DNA of 64,000 nucleotides from Brevundimonas sp. EYE_349 (GTDB lineage Bacteria > Pseudomonadota > Alphaproteobacteria > Caulobacterales > Caulobacteraceae). Within the stretch, counting starts at the first letter, position 1. Each line of letters begins with the position of its first letter. The notes below the pieces were generated by a model. The model did not search any database, had not been told where the DNA came from, and saw only the letters and a program-made list of their open reading frames with translations. Of this stretch, positions 51,815-62,441 are shown one piece after another. Location of the stretch: NCBI RefSeq assembly GCF_023147505.1, contig NZ_JAHXPB010000001.1, positions 186,001 to 250,000 on the forward strand. The letters are read 5' to 3'. The position numbers and the translations under genes are program-made.

Positions 51815-51845
51815 TCCCACATACGAATCCCCCAAGGAGAAGAAC

Positions 51846-52787
51846 ATGGCCGAGATCACTGCCGCCCTCGTGAAGGAACTTCGCGAGCGTTCGGGCGTCG
51901 GCATGATGGACTGCAAGAAGGCCTTGCAGGAAAACGACGGCAACATCGAAGCCGCCATCGACTGGCTGCGCGCCAAGGGCCTGTCTAAGGCCGCCAAGAA
52001 GGCCGACCGCGTCGCAGCCGAGGGCCTGGTCGCCGTGGCGTCCAAGGAAGACGGCAAGGGCGAAGTCGCCGCCGCCATCGAGTTCAACGCGGAAACCGAC
52101 TTCGTCGCCCGCAACGAGCTGTTCCAGAACGCCGCCAAGTCGTTCGCCCAACTGGGCCTGGAGCACCACTCGGTCGAGGCCCTGCACGGCGCCGAACTGG
52201 AATCCGGCAAGACGGTCCAGGATGAAGTGACGAACATGATCGCCACCATCGGCGAGAACATGCAACTGCGCCGCGCCGCCCGCCTGTCGGTGTCGGAAGG
52301 CGTGGTTTCGACTTACGTCCACAATGCGGTTTCGCCGGGCGTGGGCCGCATTGGCGTTCTGGTGGCGCTGGAAGGCGAGGGCGACAAGACCGCTCTGCGC
52401 GAACTGGGCCGCAAGATCGCCATGCACGTCGCCGCCACCGCGCCGCTGTCGCTGAACACGGACGACCTGGACCCCGCCGCCATCGAGAAGGAACGCGCCG
52501 TTCTGATCGAAAAGGCCAAGGAGGAAGGCCGTCCGGAAAACATGATCGAGAAGATCGTGGAAGGTCAGATCAACAAGTTCCAGAAGGACGTGGTGCTGTC
52601 CAAGCAGCCGTTCGTGATGGACCCGGACGTGACCATCGAACAACTGGTCGCCAACTCGGCCAAGGAACTGGGCTCCTCCAATCTGCATCTGGCCGGCTTC
52701 GTCCGCCTGGCGCTGGGTGAAGGCGTCGAGAAGGTCGAAGGCCCCGACTTCGCGTCGGAAGTCGCCTCCATGATGGGCGGCAACTAA
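51846..52787 (+). CDS. tsf: Elongation factor Ts
   Basis: A 313-residue EF-Ts. The N-terminal UBA-like domain is [25 protein letters not shown]. The EF-Tu-contacting TDFVARNE motif ([11 protein letters not shown], about residues 81-91) follows, then two core subdomains and a coiled coil. It exchanges GDP on EF-Tu. A strong Shine-Dalgarno (AAGGAGAA) precedes the ATG. The rpsB - tsf - pyrH - frr order is widely conserved. Confidence 0.98.
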   Translation: MAEITAALVKELRERSGVGMMDCKKALQENDGNIEAAIDWLRAKGLSKAAKKADRVAAEGLVAVASKEDGKGEVAAAIEFNAETDFVARNELFQNAAKSFAQLGLEHHSVEALHGAELESGKTVQDEVTNMIATIGENMQLRRAARLSVSEGVVSTYVHNAVSPGVGRIGVLVALEGEGDKTALRELGRKIAMHVAATAPLSLNTDDLDPAAIEKERAVLIEKAKEEGRPENMIEKIVEGQINKFQKDVVLSKQPFVMDPDVTIEQLVANSAKELGSSNLHLAGFVRLALGEGVEKVEGPDFASEVASMMGGN

Positions 52788-52822
52788 GCCCCTATCCCCT
52801 CATTCGTGAGGGTTTTGTATCA

Positions 52823-52860
52823 GAAGGGCGCGTTCGGCTTTGATGGCCGGCGCGCCCTTC
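52823..52860. terminator. Hairpin between tsf and pyrH
   Basis: A 10-bp perfect inverted repeat (52823-52832 with 52851-52860) with an 18-nt loop that can pair further inside. Few Ts follow, so termination may be partial, leaving pyrH on the same transcript or on its own promoter. Confidence 0.5.
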
Positions 52861-52914
52861 GTCTATAAGAAGTCGCCTGATTCAAGGGCGCAGCAGCCAA
52901 CGGACCCTCCGCAC

Positions 52915-53649
52915 ATGCCCGACGCCCCCAAAACCTTCCGCTACAAACGCGTCCTGCTGAAGGTCTCCGGCGAGGTGCTGATGGGCGATCAGTCGTTCGG
53001 GGTGGACATGAAGACGGTGGACACGGTCGCCAAGGCCGTCGCCGACGTCGCCGCCGAGGGGATCGAAATCTGCCTGGTCATCGGCGGCGGCAACATCTTC
53101 CGCGGCCTGTCCAAGGCGGCCGCAGGAATGGAGCGCGCCCAGGCCGATTACATGGGCATGCTGGCCACCATCATGAACGCCCTGGCCATGCAGTCGGCGC
53201 TGGAGAAGATCGGCGTCTCGACACGGGTGCAGAGCGCCATTCCGATGGCCGCCATTGCTGAACCCTACATCCGTCGGCGCGCCTTGCGTCATTTGGAAAA
53301 GGGCAGGGTTGTGATCTTCGCCGCCGGCGTGGGCGCTCCCTTCTTCACGACGGATTCGGGCGCCGCTCTGCGCGCCGCCGAAATGGGCTGCGACGCCCTG
53401 CTGAAGGGCACCAGCGTCGATGGCGTCTATACCGCCGACCCCAAGAAGGACGCCACCGCCACCCGTTACGAAACCCTGACCTATCAGGACGTGCTGGCCA
53501 AGGATCTGCGGGTCATGGACGCCTCGGCCATCGCCATGATGCGCGACACGGGCATTCCCATCGTGGTCTTCTCGATCCGGGAAGACAATTCGCTTCGCCG
53601 GACCCTGACCGGCGAAGGCACGTTCACGGTCATTCAGGACGTCGCTTAA
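52915..53649 (+). CDS. pyrH: UMP kinase
   Basis: A 244-residue hexameric UMP kinase of the amino-acid kinase fold. Motifs are [22 protein letters not shown], a nucleotide-binding [19 protein letters not shown] and the acceptor loop [15 protein letters not shown]. It makes UDP for nucleic acids and envelope sugars. The start at 52915 ([16 protein letters not shown]) is preferred; an upstream ATG at 52840 adds residues not seen in the family and lies inside the tsf-pyrH hairpin. Confidence 0.97.
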   Translation: MPDAPKTFRYKRVLLKVSGEVLMGDQSFGVDMKTVDTVAKAVADVAAEGIEICLVIGGGNIFRGLSKAAAGMERAQADYMGMLATIMNALAMQSALEKIGVSTRVQSAIPMAAIAEPYIRRRALRHLEKGRVVIFAAGVGAPFFTTDSGAALRAAEMGCDALLKGTSVDGVYTADPKKDATATRYETLTYQDVLAKDLRVMDASAIAMMRDTGIPIVVFSIREDNSLRRTLTGEGTFTVIQDVA

Positions 53650-53689
53650 GCGTCCGCACGACCAGGAAAAACGAAGAGAGACCAAGACC

Positions 53690-54247
53690 ATGGCAAAACC
53701 CGATCTCAAGACCTATCGCGACCGGATGGACCGTTCGGTCGCCGCCCTGAAGGAAGAGTTCAGCGGCCTGCGCACCGGCCGCGCCAACGCCGGCCTGCTG
53801 GAGCCTGTGCGGGTCGAGGCCTATGGTTCGGCCTCGCCGCTGACCGCCGTGGCCGCCATCAGCGTGCCCGAGCCGCGCATGATCAGCGTCAGCGTCTGGG
53901 ACAAGGGCATGGTCGTCGCCGTCGAGAAAGCGATCCGCAACGCCAACCTGGGACTGAATCCCATTGTCGATGGTCAGACCCTGCGCATTCCCGTGCCGCC
54001 GCTGACCGAGGAGCGCCGCAAGGATCTGGTCAAGCTGGCCGGCAAATACGCAGAGCAGCAGAAGATTTCGGTCCGCAACATCCGCCGCGACGCCAATGAC
54101 GACCTGAAGAAGGCCGAAAAGGCCGGCGACATCAGTCAGGACGAGCAGAAGAAGATGGAGACCGAGGTCCAGAAGGACACGGACGCGGCCATCAAGCGCA
54201 TCGACGAGGCCTTGAAGACCAAGGAACAAGAGATCATGCAGGTCTGA
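53690..54247 (+). CDS. frr: Ribosome recycling factor
   Basis: A 185-residue RRF. The three-helix bundle is clear ([58 protein letters not shown]-terminal helix), with a small beta domain between. It splits post-termination ribosomes together with EF-G. It lies 40 nt after pyrH with GAGAG upstream. Confidence 0.98.
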   Translation: MAKPDLKTYRDRMDRSVAALKEEFSGLRTGRANAGLLEPVRVEAYGSASPLTAVAAISVPEPRMISVSVWDKGMVVAVEKAIRNANLGLNPIVDGQTLRIPVPPLTEERRKDLVKLAGKYAEQQKISVRNIRRDANDDLKKAEKAGDISQDEQKKMETEVQKDTDAAIKRIDEALKTKEQEIMQV

Positions 54248-54284
54248 GGCGAAACGGCTTGGGCCTGAAGGGATCGCACGACAG

Positions 54285-55043
54285 ATGACGGCAGACAGCG
54301 CCGCCTCTTCAGGGCCGAGCCTCGCGGGTCCGCGCCATGTCGCCATCATCATGGACGGCAACGGCCGCTGGGCCAAGGCGCGGGGACTGCCGCGCGCCTT
54401 GGGCCACCGCGAGGGCGTGCAGGCGTTGAAACGCACCATCCAGGCGGCTCCGGACCTGGGCATCGAATGCCTGACCGTCTTCGGCTTTTCGACCGAGAAC
54501 TGGAGCCGTCCCGAGGACGAGGTGTCGGACCTGATGGGTCTGGTGCGGACCTATGTGGCCAGCGATCTGGCGCGGCTGGAGAAGGCGGGCGTCCGCCTGA
54601 GGATACTGGGCCGGCGCGAAGGGCTGCCCGCCGACATCGCGGCCATCATCGACAGGGCCGAGGCGCAGACGGCGCACAACGACCAGTTCCTGTTGCAGGT
54701 CGCCTTCAACTATGGCGGTCGCGCCGATCTGGTGGACGCCGCGCGTCGGCACATGGCGCGGATGGCGGCCGGCGAGACGACCGAACCCCTTACGGAACAG
54801 GCCCTGGAGGCCGGACTGACCACGGCCGGTTCGCCGCCGCTGGATCTGATCGTGCGGACATCGGGCGAGCAGCGGCTGTCGAACTTCCTGTTGTGGGAGG
54901 CCGCCTACGCCGAACTGGTCTTCCAGGACATCCTGTGGCCCGACTACGGTCCCAAGGCCCTGGCCGAGGCCATCCAAGCCTTTGGACGGCGCGACCGCCG
55001 GTATGGCGGCCGTGTTGTCCCGCCCTTGCGCGAAACAGCCTGA
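54285..55043 (+). CDS. uppS: Isoprenyl transferase (undecaprenyl diphosphate synthase)
   Basis: A 252-residue cis-prenyltransferase. It has the catalytic IIMDGNGRWAKARGLPRALGHREG (Asp in the P-loop-like MDGNGRWA), FGFSTENWSRP, and the C-terminal LDLIVRTSGEQRLSNFLLWEAAYAELVF (landmarks). It makes the C55 carrier lipid for peptidoglycan and O-antigen. The TGA overlaps the cdsA ATG. Confidence 0.97.
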   Translation: MTADSAASSGPSLAGPRHVAIIMDGNGRWAKARGLPRALGHREGVQALKRTIQAAPDLGIECLTVFGFSTENWSRPEDEVSDLMGLVRTYVASDLARLEKAGVRLRILGRREGLPADIAAIIDRAEAQTAHNDQFLLQVAFNYGGRADLVDAARRHMARMAAGETTEPLTEQALEAGLTTAGSPPLDLIVRTSGEQRLSNFLLWEAAYAELVFQDILWPDYGPKALAEAIQAFGRRDRRYGGRVVPPLRETA

Positions 55044-55861
55044 TGGCGGTCAAGCCTCGCGACATCGCGCTGCGCGCTGCATCCGCCGTGGTTCTGGCGC
55101 CGGCCGCCGTGGCTGCGACCTGGGCCGGCGGCGTCTGGTTCCTGGCTCTGATGGTGGCGGCCAGCATCGTTCTGGCGTTCGAATGGGCGGCGATGAGCGC
55201 GCCCCACGCCCGGCGCGTGATGGGCGGGGCCGTCGGCTTCGGCGTCGTCGCGGCCGTGATCAGCGCGCATTTCGGCGTGATGTCGGTGGCCTTCATCATG
55301 CTGGTGTTCGGGGCGGCCGCCGCTGGCGTCTATGCCCGCAGTCGAGGGCAGGAGGCGTTGGATGCGGCCTATGGCGTGCTCTATTTGGGATGGCCTGCCG
55401 TTCTGCTGATCTGGCTGCGCGGCGTCGACAGCCCCATCGGACTGCATTGGACCGTGCTGGTGTTCGCGGTGGCCTGGTCGGCGGACATCGTCGCCTATCT
55501 GGCCGGTTCGACCTTTGGCGGGCCTAAGCTGTGGCCCCGCTTTTCGCCCAACAAGACCTGGTCCGGCTTCATCGGCGGCATATTGGCCGGCGCGGTCGCC
55601 GGCGGCTTGATGACGACCTGGGTCGATATGGGGGCCTTGACCGTGATCTGGGGCTCCATCCTGGGCCTGGCGGCCGCGCTGGCCACCATGGCGGGCGACC
55701 TGTGGGAGTCGGCGTTGAAGCGGCGGTTCGGGGTCAAGGACGCCGGCAACACCATTCCCGGCCACGGCGGTCTGCTCGACCGCGTCGACGGGCTGATGTT
55801 CGCCGTGGTCGTGGTGGCGGCCGGGCGATTGCTGCTTCTGATGCTGGAGCGTGGCGCGTGA
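55043..55861 (+). CDS. cdsA: Phosphatidate cytidylyltransferase
   Basis: A 272-residue polytopic membrane enzyme that makes CDP-diacylglycerol from phosphatidate and CTP. The CDS signature ([34 protein letters not shown], landmarks [11 protein letters not shown] and [11 protein letters not shown]) is intact, preceded by about seven helices and KTWSGFIGG. Start at 55043 overlaps the uppS stop; its own TGA overlaps the dxr GTG. Confidence 0.96.
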   Translation: MAVKPRDIALRAASAVVLAPAAVAATWAGGVWFLALMVAASIVLAFEWAAMSAPHARRVMGGAVGFGVVAAVISAHFGVMSVAFIMLVFGAAAAGVYARSRGQEALDAAYGVLYLGWPAVLLIWLRGVDSPIGLHWTVLVFAVAWSADIVAYLAGSTFGGPKLWPRFSPNKTWSGFIGGILAGAVAGGLMTTWVDMGALTVIWGSILGLAAALATMAGDLWESALKRRFGVKDAGNTIPGHGGLLDRVDGLMFAVVVVAAGRLLLLMLERGA

Positions 55862-57054
55862 TTCATCGTCGCGTCACGGTGCTGGGCGCCACCGGCTCGG
55901 TCGGTTCCTCGACCCTGGACCTGATGGCCCAGGCCGAGGCCTCGGGAACCGGGGCCTTCGAAGTCGAGGCCCTGACGGGCGGCGCCAATATCCAAAAGCT
56001 GGCCGAACAGGCCCGGCGGTGGAAGCCCAGGGTGGCGGTCACCGCAGATCCGGCGCGCTTGGACGACCTGCGGGTCGCCCTGGTCGGAACCGACATCGAG
56101 GCGGCGGCCGGCGAGGCGGCCATCGTGGAGGCGGCGACCCGACCGGCAGATTGGATCATGGCCTCAATCGTGGGGGCCGCGGGTCTGAAGTCGGCCTGGG
56201 CGGCGGCGGGGACGGGCGCGACCCTGGCCCTTGCCAACAAGGAGAGCCTGGTCTGCTGCGGTCCCGCCTTGATCGAGCGGGTCAGGCGGGCAGGGGGACG
56301 GCTGATCCCGGTCGATTCGGAACACTCCGCCATCTTTCAAGTCTTTCCGGCGGAGGCGCCCGAGCGGGTGTCCAAGCTGATCCTGACCGCTTCGGGCGGG
56401 CCATTCCGGCAGACCCCGCGTGAGCATATGGGGGCGATCACGCCGGAGCAGGCGGTGGCCCACCCCAACTGGAGCATGGGGGCCAAGATTTCTGTCGACA
56501 GCGCCACCATGGCCAACAAGGGCCTGGAGATGATCGAGGCGGCCTATCTGTTCGACATGCCGCAGGATCGGATCGACGTGGTGGTCCACCCTGAATCGAT
56601 CATCCACAGCCTTGTGGAATATGTGGATGGATCCACTCTGGCGCAGATGGGGCCGCCGGATATGCGCACGCCGATCGCCTGCGCCCTAGCCTGGCCGGAC
56701 CGCATCGCCTGGCCAGCGCCCCAGTTGGACCTGGCCACGCTGGGCAGACTGACATTCGAGGCGCCGGATTTGGCGCGCTTCCCGGCCCTGGATCTGGCGC
56801 GTCAGGCGCTGAAGGCCGGGGGCGCGGCGCCGGCCGTTTTCAACGCCGCCAACGAGGTCGCAGCCTTCGCCTTTCTTGACCGGACGCTGGCCTTTCTCAA
56901 TATTGCCGCAGTCGTCGCCGAAACCCTTGAACGTGCGACGAAAGCGGGGATGGTTTTCGGCTCTGGAGACGCCTGCGGCGCGGCCCTGTCGGTCGATGCC
57001 GAGGTTCGTCTGATGGCCCGTTCCATAATCGTTGGACTGGCGAGCGCGGCCTGA
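55858..57054 (+). CDS. dxr: 1-deoxy-D-xylulose-5-phosphate reductoisomerase
   Basis: A 398-residue DXR, the second enzyme of the MEP isoprenoid pathway. It has the NADPH-binding [28 protein letters not shown], metal/substrate site [11 protein letters not shown] and [26 protein letters not shown] start at 55858, sharing bases with the cdsA stop. The pathway feeds UppS two genes upstream. Confidence 0.97.
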   Translation: MIHRRVTVLGATGSVGSSTLDLMAQAEASGTGAFEVEALTGGANIQKLAEQARRWKPRVAVTADPARLDDLRVALVGTDIEAAAGEAAIVEAATRPADWIMASIVGAAGLKSAWAAAGTGATLALANKESLVCCGPALIERVRRAGGRLIPVDSEHSAIFQVFPAEAPERVSKLILTASGGPFRQTPREHMGAITPEQAVAHPNWSMGAKISVDSATMANKGLEMIEAAYLFDMPQDRIDVVVHPESIIHSLVEYVDGSTLAQMGPPDMRTPIACALAWPDRIAWPAPQLDLATLGRLTFEAPDLARFPALDLARQALKAGGAAPAVFNAANEVAAFAFLDRTLAFLNIAAVVAETLERATKAGMVFGSGDACGAALSVDAEVRLMARSIIVGLASAA

Positions 57055-57078
57055 TCGGTCGGGGGAGACGATTTTCGA

Positions 57079-58296
57079 ATGCTGGGCGTCCTGGGTCAGA
57101 TCCTGATCTACATCGTGCCTTTCCTGCTGGTGCTGACCTTTATCGTCACCATCCATGAACTGGGTCACTTCCTGGTCGCGCGCGCCTTCGGCGTGAAGGT
57201 GGATCGTTTCGCGGTCGGCTTCGGCAAGGCCGTCTTCAGTCGCACTGATCGGCACGGCATAGAGTGGCGGCTGGGTTGGCTGCCGCTGGGCGGCTATGTG
57301 AAGTTTTCCGGCGATCTGGATGCGTCCAGCGTGCCGGATCAGGCGGGGCTGAACGAACTGCGCCAGCGTGTCGTCGCCCAGAGCGGGCCAGGCGCCGAGC
57401 GCGACTATTTCCACTTTAAGCCCGTATGGCAGCGCGCCCTGGTCGTCGCCGCCGGGCCTGTCGCCAACTTCATCCTGGCCATCACAATCTTCGCCATCGT
57501 CTTCATGGCTGTGGGCGTCCAACTGCGTCCGGCGCGCGTGGCCCAGGTGCAGGCGGGATCGCCGGCTGCCGCCGCCGGTTTCCAGGTCGGCGACCTGATC
57601 ACGGGCGTGAACGACAAGGCGATCAAGGACGGCAGCGCGGTGACGCGCACTGTCATGCTGTCGACCGGCGATCCCGTGCGGTTCACGGTAGAGCGCGGCG
57701 CACAGACGTTGCACCTGACGGCGGTGCCTGAGCGGCGCGAGGAGAACGACCCGGTCGCCGGCCGCGTCAAGGTCGGCCGCATCGGTCTGGGCCTGGGGTC
57801 GACCGCCGCCGACGTTCGACACGTCCGCTATGGCCCCGTCAGCGCCGTGGTCGAGGGCGTGCGCCAGACCGGTGATGTGATCGGCTCGACCCTGACCTAT
57901 CTTGGACGCCTGGTGACCGGCCGAGAGTCCGGCGATCAGTTCAGCGGACCGTTGGGCATCGCCAAGGCCACCGGATCGCTGACGACCGCTGCGGTCGAGG
58001 CCAGCCCGGCGCCCGGTCAGATGGCGATCAATCTGCTTCTGACGCTCACGACCTTGGCCGCCATACTTTCGATCGGAATCGGCTTTCTAAATCTGCTTCC
58101 CATTCCGATCCTCGACGGCGGGCATCTGCTTTTCTACGGCTATGAGGCCGTGGCCAAGCGACCTGTGTCGGCGCGGTTCCAGGAGATGGGCTATCGCGCA
58201 GGTCTTGCGCTTTTGGCGGGATTTATGTTGTTCGCGACGTGGAACGACCTACAGAAGCTCAACCTCTTCCAATTCCTCGGCGGGCTCGTCTCTTGA
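57079..58296 (+). CDS. rseP: Site-2 protease RseP / MmpA
   Basis: A 405-residue intramembrane zinc metalloprotease. It has HELGH (in TIHELGHFLVARAFG), one PDZ domain in the middle (VAQVQAGSPAAAAGFQVGDLITGVND), and the third metal-ligand motif NLLPIPILDGGHLLFYG. In Caulobacter the orthologue MmpA cleaves PodJ after periplasmic processing; in E. coli RseP releases sigma-E. The order dxr - rseP - bamA is widely conserved. Confidence 0.96.
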   Translation: MLGVLGQILIYIVPFLLVLTFIVTIHELGHFLVARAFGVKVDRFAVGFGKAVFSRTDRHGIEWRLGWLPLGGYVKFSGDLDASSVPDQAGLNELRQRVVAQSGPGAERDYFHFKPVWQRALVVAAGPVANFILAITIFAIVFMAVGVQLRPARVAQVQAGSPAAAAGFQVGDLITGVNDKAIKDGSAVTRTVMLSTGDPVRFTVERGAQTLHLTAVPERREENDPVAGRVKVGRIGLGLGSTAADVRHVRYGPVSAVVEGVRQTGDVIGSTLTYLGRLVTGRESGDQFSGPLGIAKATGSLTTAAVEASPAPGQMAINLLLTLTTLAAILSIGIGFLNLLPIPILDGGHLLFYGYEAVAKRPVSARFQEMGYRAGLALLAGFMLFATWNDLQKLNLFQFLGGLVS

Positions 58297-58313
58297 GCCG
58301 ACGCCAGCCCCCG

Positions 58314-60770
58314 ATGGTTTCCCGAATGAATGACATGACCTCTCGCGCCGCCGTTCGATTGAGCGCCCGTTCCAGCCTGCTGGCGCTAGCCGTCGCCGCA
58401 GGCCTCGGCGCACCCGCCCTGGCGCAGACCGCACCGGCGCAAGCCACGCCCGCAACGCCGGCGCCCACACCTGCTCCCCAAGGCGCCGCCGCCGAACAGA
58501 CTCCGCGCGTCGAGATCGCCGCGCCCCAGACGATCACGATCAACCGCATCATCGTGCAGGGCGCGCAGCGGATCGATCAGACGACGGTTCTGTCCTACCT
58601 GCCGATCCGTCCCGGCGATGCGGTGGACGCCTCTGTGCTGGATGTCGCGGTGCGCACCCTGTCGCGCACCGGCCTGTTCGCCGATGTGCAACTGGGCGTG
58701 CAGAACGGCGACCTGATCGTTCAGATCAAGGAAAACCCGATCATCAACCAGGTGGTGTTCGAGGGGAACAAGGCGCTGTCGCAGGACAAGCTGACCAAGG
58801 AGGTCACCCTGGCGCCGCGCGGCATCTACACCCGCGCCAAGGTGCAGGAAGATGTCGGCGCCATCGTCGAACTGTATCGCCTGCAGGGCCGGATATCCGC
58901 GACCGTCACGCCCAAGCTGGTCCAGCTGGATCAGAACCGCGTGGACGTGATCTTCGAGATCAACGAAGGGCCGCAGACCGGCATCAGCGCGATCAACATC
59001 CTGGGCAACCATGCCTTCTCAGACCGCGATGTGCGCGGGGTGATGGTCACCGAGAAGTCGACATGGTGGAAGTTCTTCTCCAACAACGACAACTACGATC
59101 CCAACCGCCTGGAATACGACCAGGAGCAACTGCGCAAGTTCTACACCAACCGGGGCTATTACGACTTCCGCGTCATTTCCTCTGTCGCCGAACTTCAGCC
59201 TGACGATCAGGCGTTCCAGCTGACGCTGACGCTGAACGAAGGCGACAAGTACAACTTCGGCGAGGTCAAGGTCGTCACCCAGAACGACCGCCTGAACGCC
59301 GACTTCCTGCAGCGCCTGATCCCGATCCGCTCGGGCGACCTGTACGAAAGTGACAAGATCGAACAGGCGGTCGACGCCCTAACGTTTGCGGCGGGTTCGG
59401 CCGGTTACGCCTTCGTCGAGATCAATCCGACCTATCGGGCCAATCCCGACACCGACACGGTGGACGTGACCTTCAACGTGTCCGAGGGACAGCGGGTCTA
59501 TATCGACCGCATCAATGTGGTCGGCAACACCCGCACCATCGACCCGGTGATCCGGCGCGAACTGATGCTGACGGAAGGCGACGCCTTCAACCGCGCCCTG
59601 ATGGAGCGGTCGCGCAACAACCTGCGCGCCCTGGGCTTCTTCAAGGACGTGAAGGTTGAGGAGACGCGCGGCAGCGCGCCGGACCGTACGGTCATCAACG
59701 TCAACGTTCAGGAACAGCCCACCGGCGAACTGTCGGTCGGCGCGGGCTTCAGCTCGGTCGACTCATTCACCGTAAACCTGGGCATCTCCGAGCGGAACTT
59801 CCGTGGACGCGGCCAGAACGTGGTGGCCCGACTGGAGTGGGGTTCGCTGCGTCAGCAGGTCGACTTCCGCTTCACCGAGCCGAAGTTCCTGGGCCGCGAC
59901 CTGCGCGCGGGCTTTGATCTGTTCCACTCGCGCTATGACCTGAGCAAATACTCGTCCTACGATTACCGCTCGACCGGCGGCGGGGTGCGGCTCTCCTATC
60001 CGCTGAACGGCAATATGCTGCTCAGCACCCGCTACTTCCTGAAGTCGGACGAGATCATCGTTCCGTTCGGCTATTGCTCTGGCGTGGGGCAGGGTTCGTC
60101 CGCGCTGTGCGACCAGGTGGGCAGCTTCATCAACTCGTCCGTCGGCTATACGCTGCAGATGAACTACACCAATGATCCGGTGCGGCCGACGCGCGGTTGG
60201 GCTGGCTCGTTGCGTCAGGATCTGGCCGGTCTGGGCGGCGACGTGAACTATGTGAAGACCGAGGCGGACGCCAGCTGGTACTATGGGTTCACGCCCAACT
60301 GGGTGGTCAGCCTGCAGGGTTCAACCGGCTATGTCAGCGGCTGGAACGGCGATCCGATCCGCATCAACGATCGTTTCTTCAAGGGCGGGAACAGCTTCCG
60401 CGGCTTCGAGACAGCCGGCATGGGGCCGCGCGATCTGAACACGACCGATGCGCTGGGCGGCAACTTCTACGCCATCGGCACGGTCGAGCTGACAGTGCCG
60501 AACTATCTGCCCGAGCAGTACGGCATCAAGACGTCGCTGTTCGCCGATGTCGGTACGCTGGGCGTGCTGGATGATCGCTACAAGCTGACCTCCACCGGGA
60601 CGGTGAACCCGAACATCGCCGACGAACTGTCGCTGCGCGCGTCGGCCGGCGTCAGCATCCACTGGAAGTCGCCGATGGGTCCGATCCGCTTCGACATCTC
60701 CAAGGTCCTGTCCAAGGAAGACTACGACAAGACCGAATCCTTCCGCTTCTCGACCTCCACCCAGTTCTAA
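58314..60770 (+). CDS. bamA: Outer-membrane protein assembly factor BamA
   Basis: An Omp85 protein of about 818 residues. It has a signal peptide (about residues 1-35, ending APALAQ), an Ala/Pro/Gln-rich linker unusual for its length, five POTRA domains (ITINRIIVQGAQRIDQ; NQVVFEGNKALSQDKL; ISAINILGNHAFSDRDV; YNFGEVKVV; IDRINVVGNTRTIDPVIRREL), and a C-terminal 16-strand barrel with the VRGF-type loop GGNSFRGFETAGMGPRD and terminal ...RFSTSTQF. It inserts barrel proteins with BamBCDE. The start is uncertain: ATGs at 58314, 58326 and 58335 and a TTG at 58293 overlapping the rseP stop are all possible. Confidence 0.95.
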   Translation: MVSRMNDMTSRAAVRLSARSSLLALAVAAGLGAPALAQTAPAQATPATPAPTPAPQGAAAEQTPRVEIAAPQTITINRIIVQGAQRIDQTTVLSYLPIRPGDAVDASVLDVAVRTLSRTGLFADVQLGVQNGDLIVQIKENPIINQVVFEGNKALSQDKLTKEVTLAPRGIYTRAKVQEDVGAIVELYRLQGRISATVTPKLVQLDQNRVDVIFEINEGPQTGISAINILGNHAFSDRDVRGVMVTEKSTWWKFFSNNDNYDPNRLEYDQEQLRKFYTNRGYYDFRVISSVAELQPDDQAFQLTLTLNEGDKYNFGEVKVVTQNDRLNADFLQRLIPIRSGDLYESDKIEQAVDALTFAAGSAGYAFVEINPTYRANPDTDTVDVTFNVSEGQRVYIDRINVVGNTRTIDPVIRRELMLTEGDAFNRALMERSRNNLRALGFFKDVKVEETRGSAPDRTVINVNVQEQPTGELSVGAGFSSVDSFTVNLGISERNFRGRGQNVVARLEWGSLRQQVDFRFTEPKFLGRDLRAGFDLFHSRYDLSKYSSYDYRSTGGGVRLSYPLNGNMLLSTRYFLKSDEIIVPFGYCSGVGQGSSALCDQVGSFINSSVGYTLQMNYTNDPVRPTRGWAGSLRQDLAGLGGDVNYVKTEADASWYYGFTPNWVVSLQGSTGYVSGWNGDPIRINDRFFKGGNSFRGFETAGMGPRDLNTTDALGGNFYAIGTVELTVPNYLPEQYGIKTSLFADVGTLGVLDDRYKLTSTGTVNPNIADELSLRASAGVSIHWKSPMGPIRFDISKVLSKEDYDKTESFRFSTSTQF

Positions 60771-60801
60771 TCGCGGCATTTCGACCGCACGAGGAAATCC
60801 C

Positions 60802-61419
60802 ATGAAAGCTCTGATCATCGCGGCGACCGCCGCCGCTTCGCTTCTCGCCACCGCCGCCTCGGCGGCCACGGCCCAACAGGCGTCCGCCGCCCCCGCCAAC
60901 CCCGGCCCGGTGATCCCCGGCGTGTGCGTCTATTACAACGCCCGTCTGCTGGCCCAATCGTCGGCTGGCCAGGCCGTCGAAACCCGCATGCAGCAACTGG
61001 CCCAGGAAGTTCAGGGCGAACTGCAACCCTACGCCACGGCGATCCAGAGCGAAGCCCAGCAACTGCAGACGTCGGGCGCCAGCCTTCCGGCCGATCAACT
61101 GCAACAGCGCCGCCAGGCCCTGCAACAGCGCGCGCAGGAAGCCCAGCAGCTGGAAGCCACCCGCGAGAACGAGTTACGCTACACCCTGGGCATGCAGCGT
61201 CAGGCGATCACCGAGGCCGTCTCCCCGATCCTGACCGCCCTGTATCAGGAAAAGGGCTGCGGCCTGCTGCTGGACCGCGAAAGCGTCTTCATGATGAACC
61301 CGGCCATGGACGTGACCGATCTGGCCATCCAGCGCCTGAACACCGCCCTGCCGACGCTCAGCTTCAACCGCATGACCGTGCCGGCTCAGACGCAGGCTCA
61401 GCCGGCGGCCGCGCGCTAA
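60802..61419 (+). CDS. skp: OmpH/Skp-family periplasmic chaperone
   Basis: A 205-residue protein with a signal peptide (MKALIIAATAAASLLATAASAA), then a Gln/Ala-rich amphipathic helical region (LAQEVQGELQPYATAIQSEAQQLQ... about residues 65-125) that would form the tentacles of a Skp trimer. It ends in a hydrophobic-core segment (LYQEKGCGLLLDRESVF) and an Ala/Gln tail. Skp escorts outer-membrane proteins to BamA. It is usually next to bamA and lpxD, as here. Confidence 0.9.
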   Translation: MKALIIAATAAASLLATAASAATAQQASAAPANPGPVIPGVCVYYNARLLAQSSAGQAVETRMQQLAQEVQGELQPYATAIQSEAQQLQTSGASLPADQLQQRRQALQQRAQEAQQLEATRENELRYTLGMQRQAITEAVSPILTALYQEKGCGLLLDRESVFMMNPAMDVTDLAIQRLNTALPTLSFNRMTVPAQTQAQPAAAR

Positions 61420-61425
61420 GTCTCG

Positions 61426-62439
61426 ATGCCCGATTCCCGCTTTTTCGAAACCCTGTCGCCCCTCAGTGTCGCCGAACTGGCGGCCAGGATCGGCGGGGAG
61501 GTCGAACGGGGCGGGGATCGCATGATCGCCTCCGTCGCGCCCCTGTCCTCAGCGGACGGGGGCGCGATCGCGTTTTTGGGCGACCGCAAGTTCGCCGGAG
61601 CGCTGAAGGAAACCCGCGCCGGGTGCGTGATCTTGCCGTCGGAGGCCGTTGACGCGGCGCCGGCGGACGCCGCCGTGATCGTTTCCCGCACGCCACAGGC
61701 CGCCTGGGCCAAGGCGTCGATCCTGTTGCATCGGCCGATCCTGCTGGACGCCGCCATCGCGCGCGCGGAGGCGGCCGAAGACGACAGCGTCGTGATCGAG
61801 CCGGGCGCCGTGCTGGGCGCGGGCGTTCGCATCGGTCGCGGCTCTCGCATCGGGGCCAACAGCGTGATTGCGCCGGGCGTCCAGATCGGACGCGACTGCG
61901 CGATCGGCGCCAACGTCAGCGTCGGTTTCGCCCTGATCGGCGACCGGGTGAAACTGTATGCCGGGGCGCGGATCGGCGAGGCGGGTTTTGGCGCGACCGG
62001 AACCCAGGCCGGGGTGATGGACATTCCGCAGCTGGGCCGGGTTATCCTTCAGGATGGGGTGACGGTGGGCGCCAACAGCTGCATCGACCGCGGCGCCTAT
62101 GACGACACCGTCATCGGCGAAAACACCAAGATCGATAATCTGGTCATGGTGGGCCACAACTGCGTCATCGGGCGCAACTGCCTGCTGGTCGCCAATACGG
62201 GCATTTCCGGCTCGGTCACGGTCGGCGACAACGTCATCTTCGGCGGCAAGGCGGGGATCGGCGATCACATCACGATCGGCGAGGGCGCCCGTATCGCGGC
62301 CGGCGCCGGGGTGTTGGCTGACGTTCCGGCGGGCGAAACCTGGTCGGGTTATCCGGCCCGTCCGATCCGACAGTTCTTGCGCGAGACCGTCTGGCTCGCC
62401 AAACAGGCCTCATCCAAGAAGGCCCCGAAGGAATCATAG
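61426..62439 (+). CDS. lpxD: UDP-3-O-acylglucosamine N-acyltransferase
   Basis: A 337-residue lipid A enzyme with an N-terminal uridine-binding domain and a left-handed beta-helix of hexapeptide repeats (ARIGRGSRIGANSVIAPGV type). The catalytic His is in LVMVGHNCVIGRN and a C-terminal helical extension is visible (RQFLRETVWLAKQ). It transfers a 3-hydroxyacyl group from ACP to UDP-3-O-acyl-glucosamine. It lies 6 nt after skp. Confidence 0.96.
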   Translation: MPDSRFFETLSPLSVAELAARIGGEVERGGDRMIASVAPLSSADGGAIAFLGDRKFAGALKETRAGCVILPSEAVDAAPADAAVIVSRTPQAAWAKASILLHRPILLDAAIARAEAAEDDSVVIEPGAVLGAGVRIGRGSRIGANSVIAPGVQIGRDCAIGANVSVGFALIGDRVKLYAGARIGEAGFGATGTQAGVMDIPQLGRVILQDGVTVGANSCIDRGAYDDTVIGENTKIDNLVMVGHNCVIGRNCLLVANTGISGSVTVGDNVIFGGKAGIGDHITIGEGARIAAGAGVLADVPAGETWSGYPARPIRQFLRETVWLAKQASSKKAPKES

Positions 62440-62441
62440 GG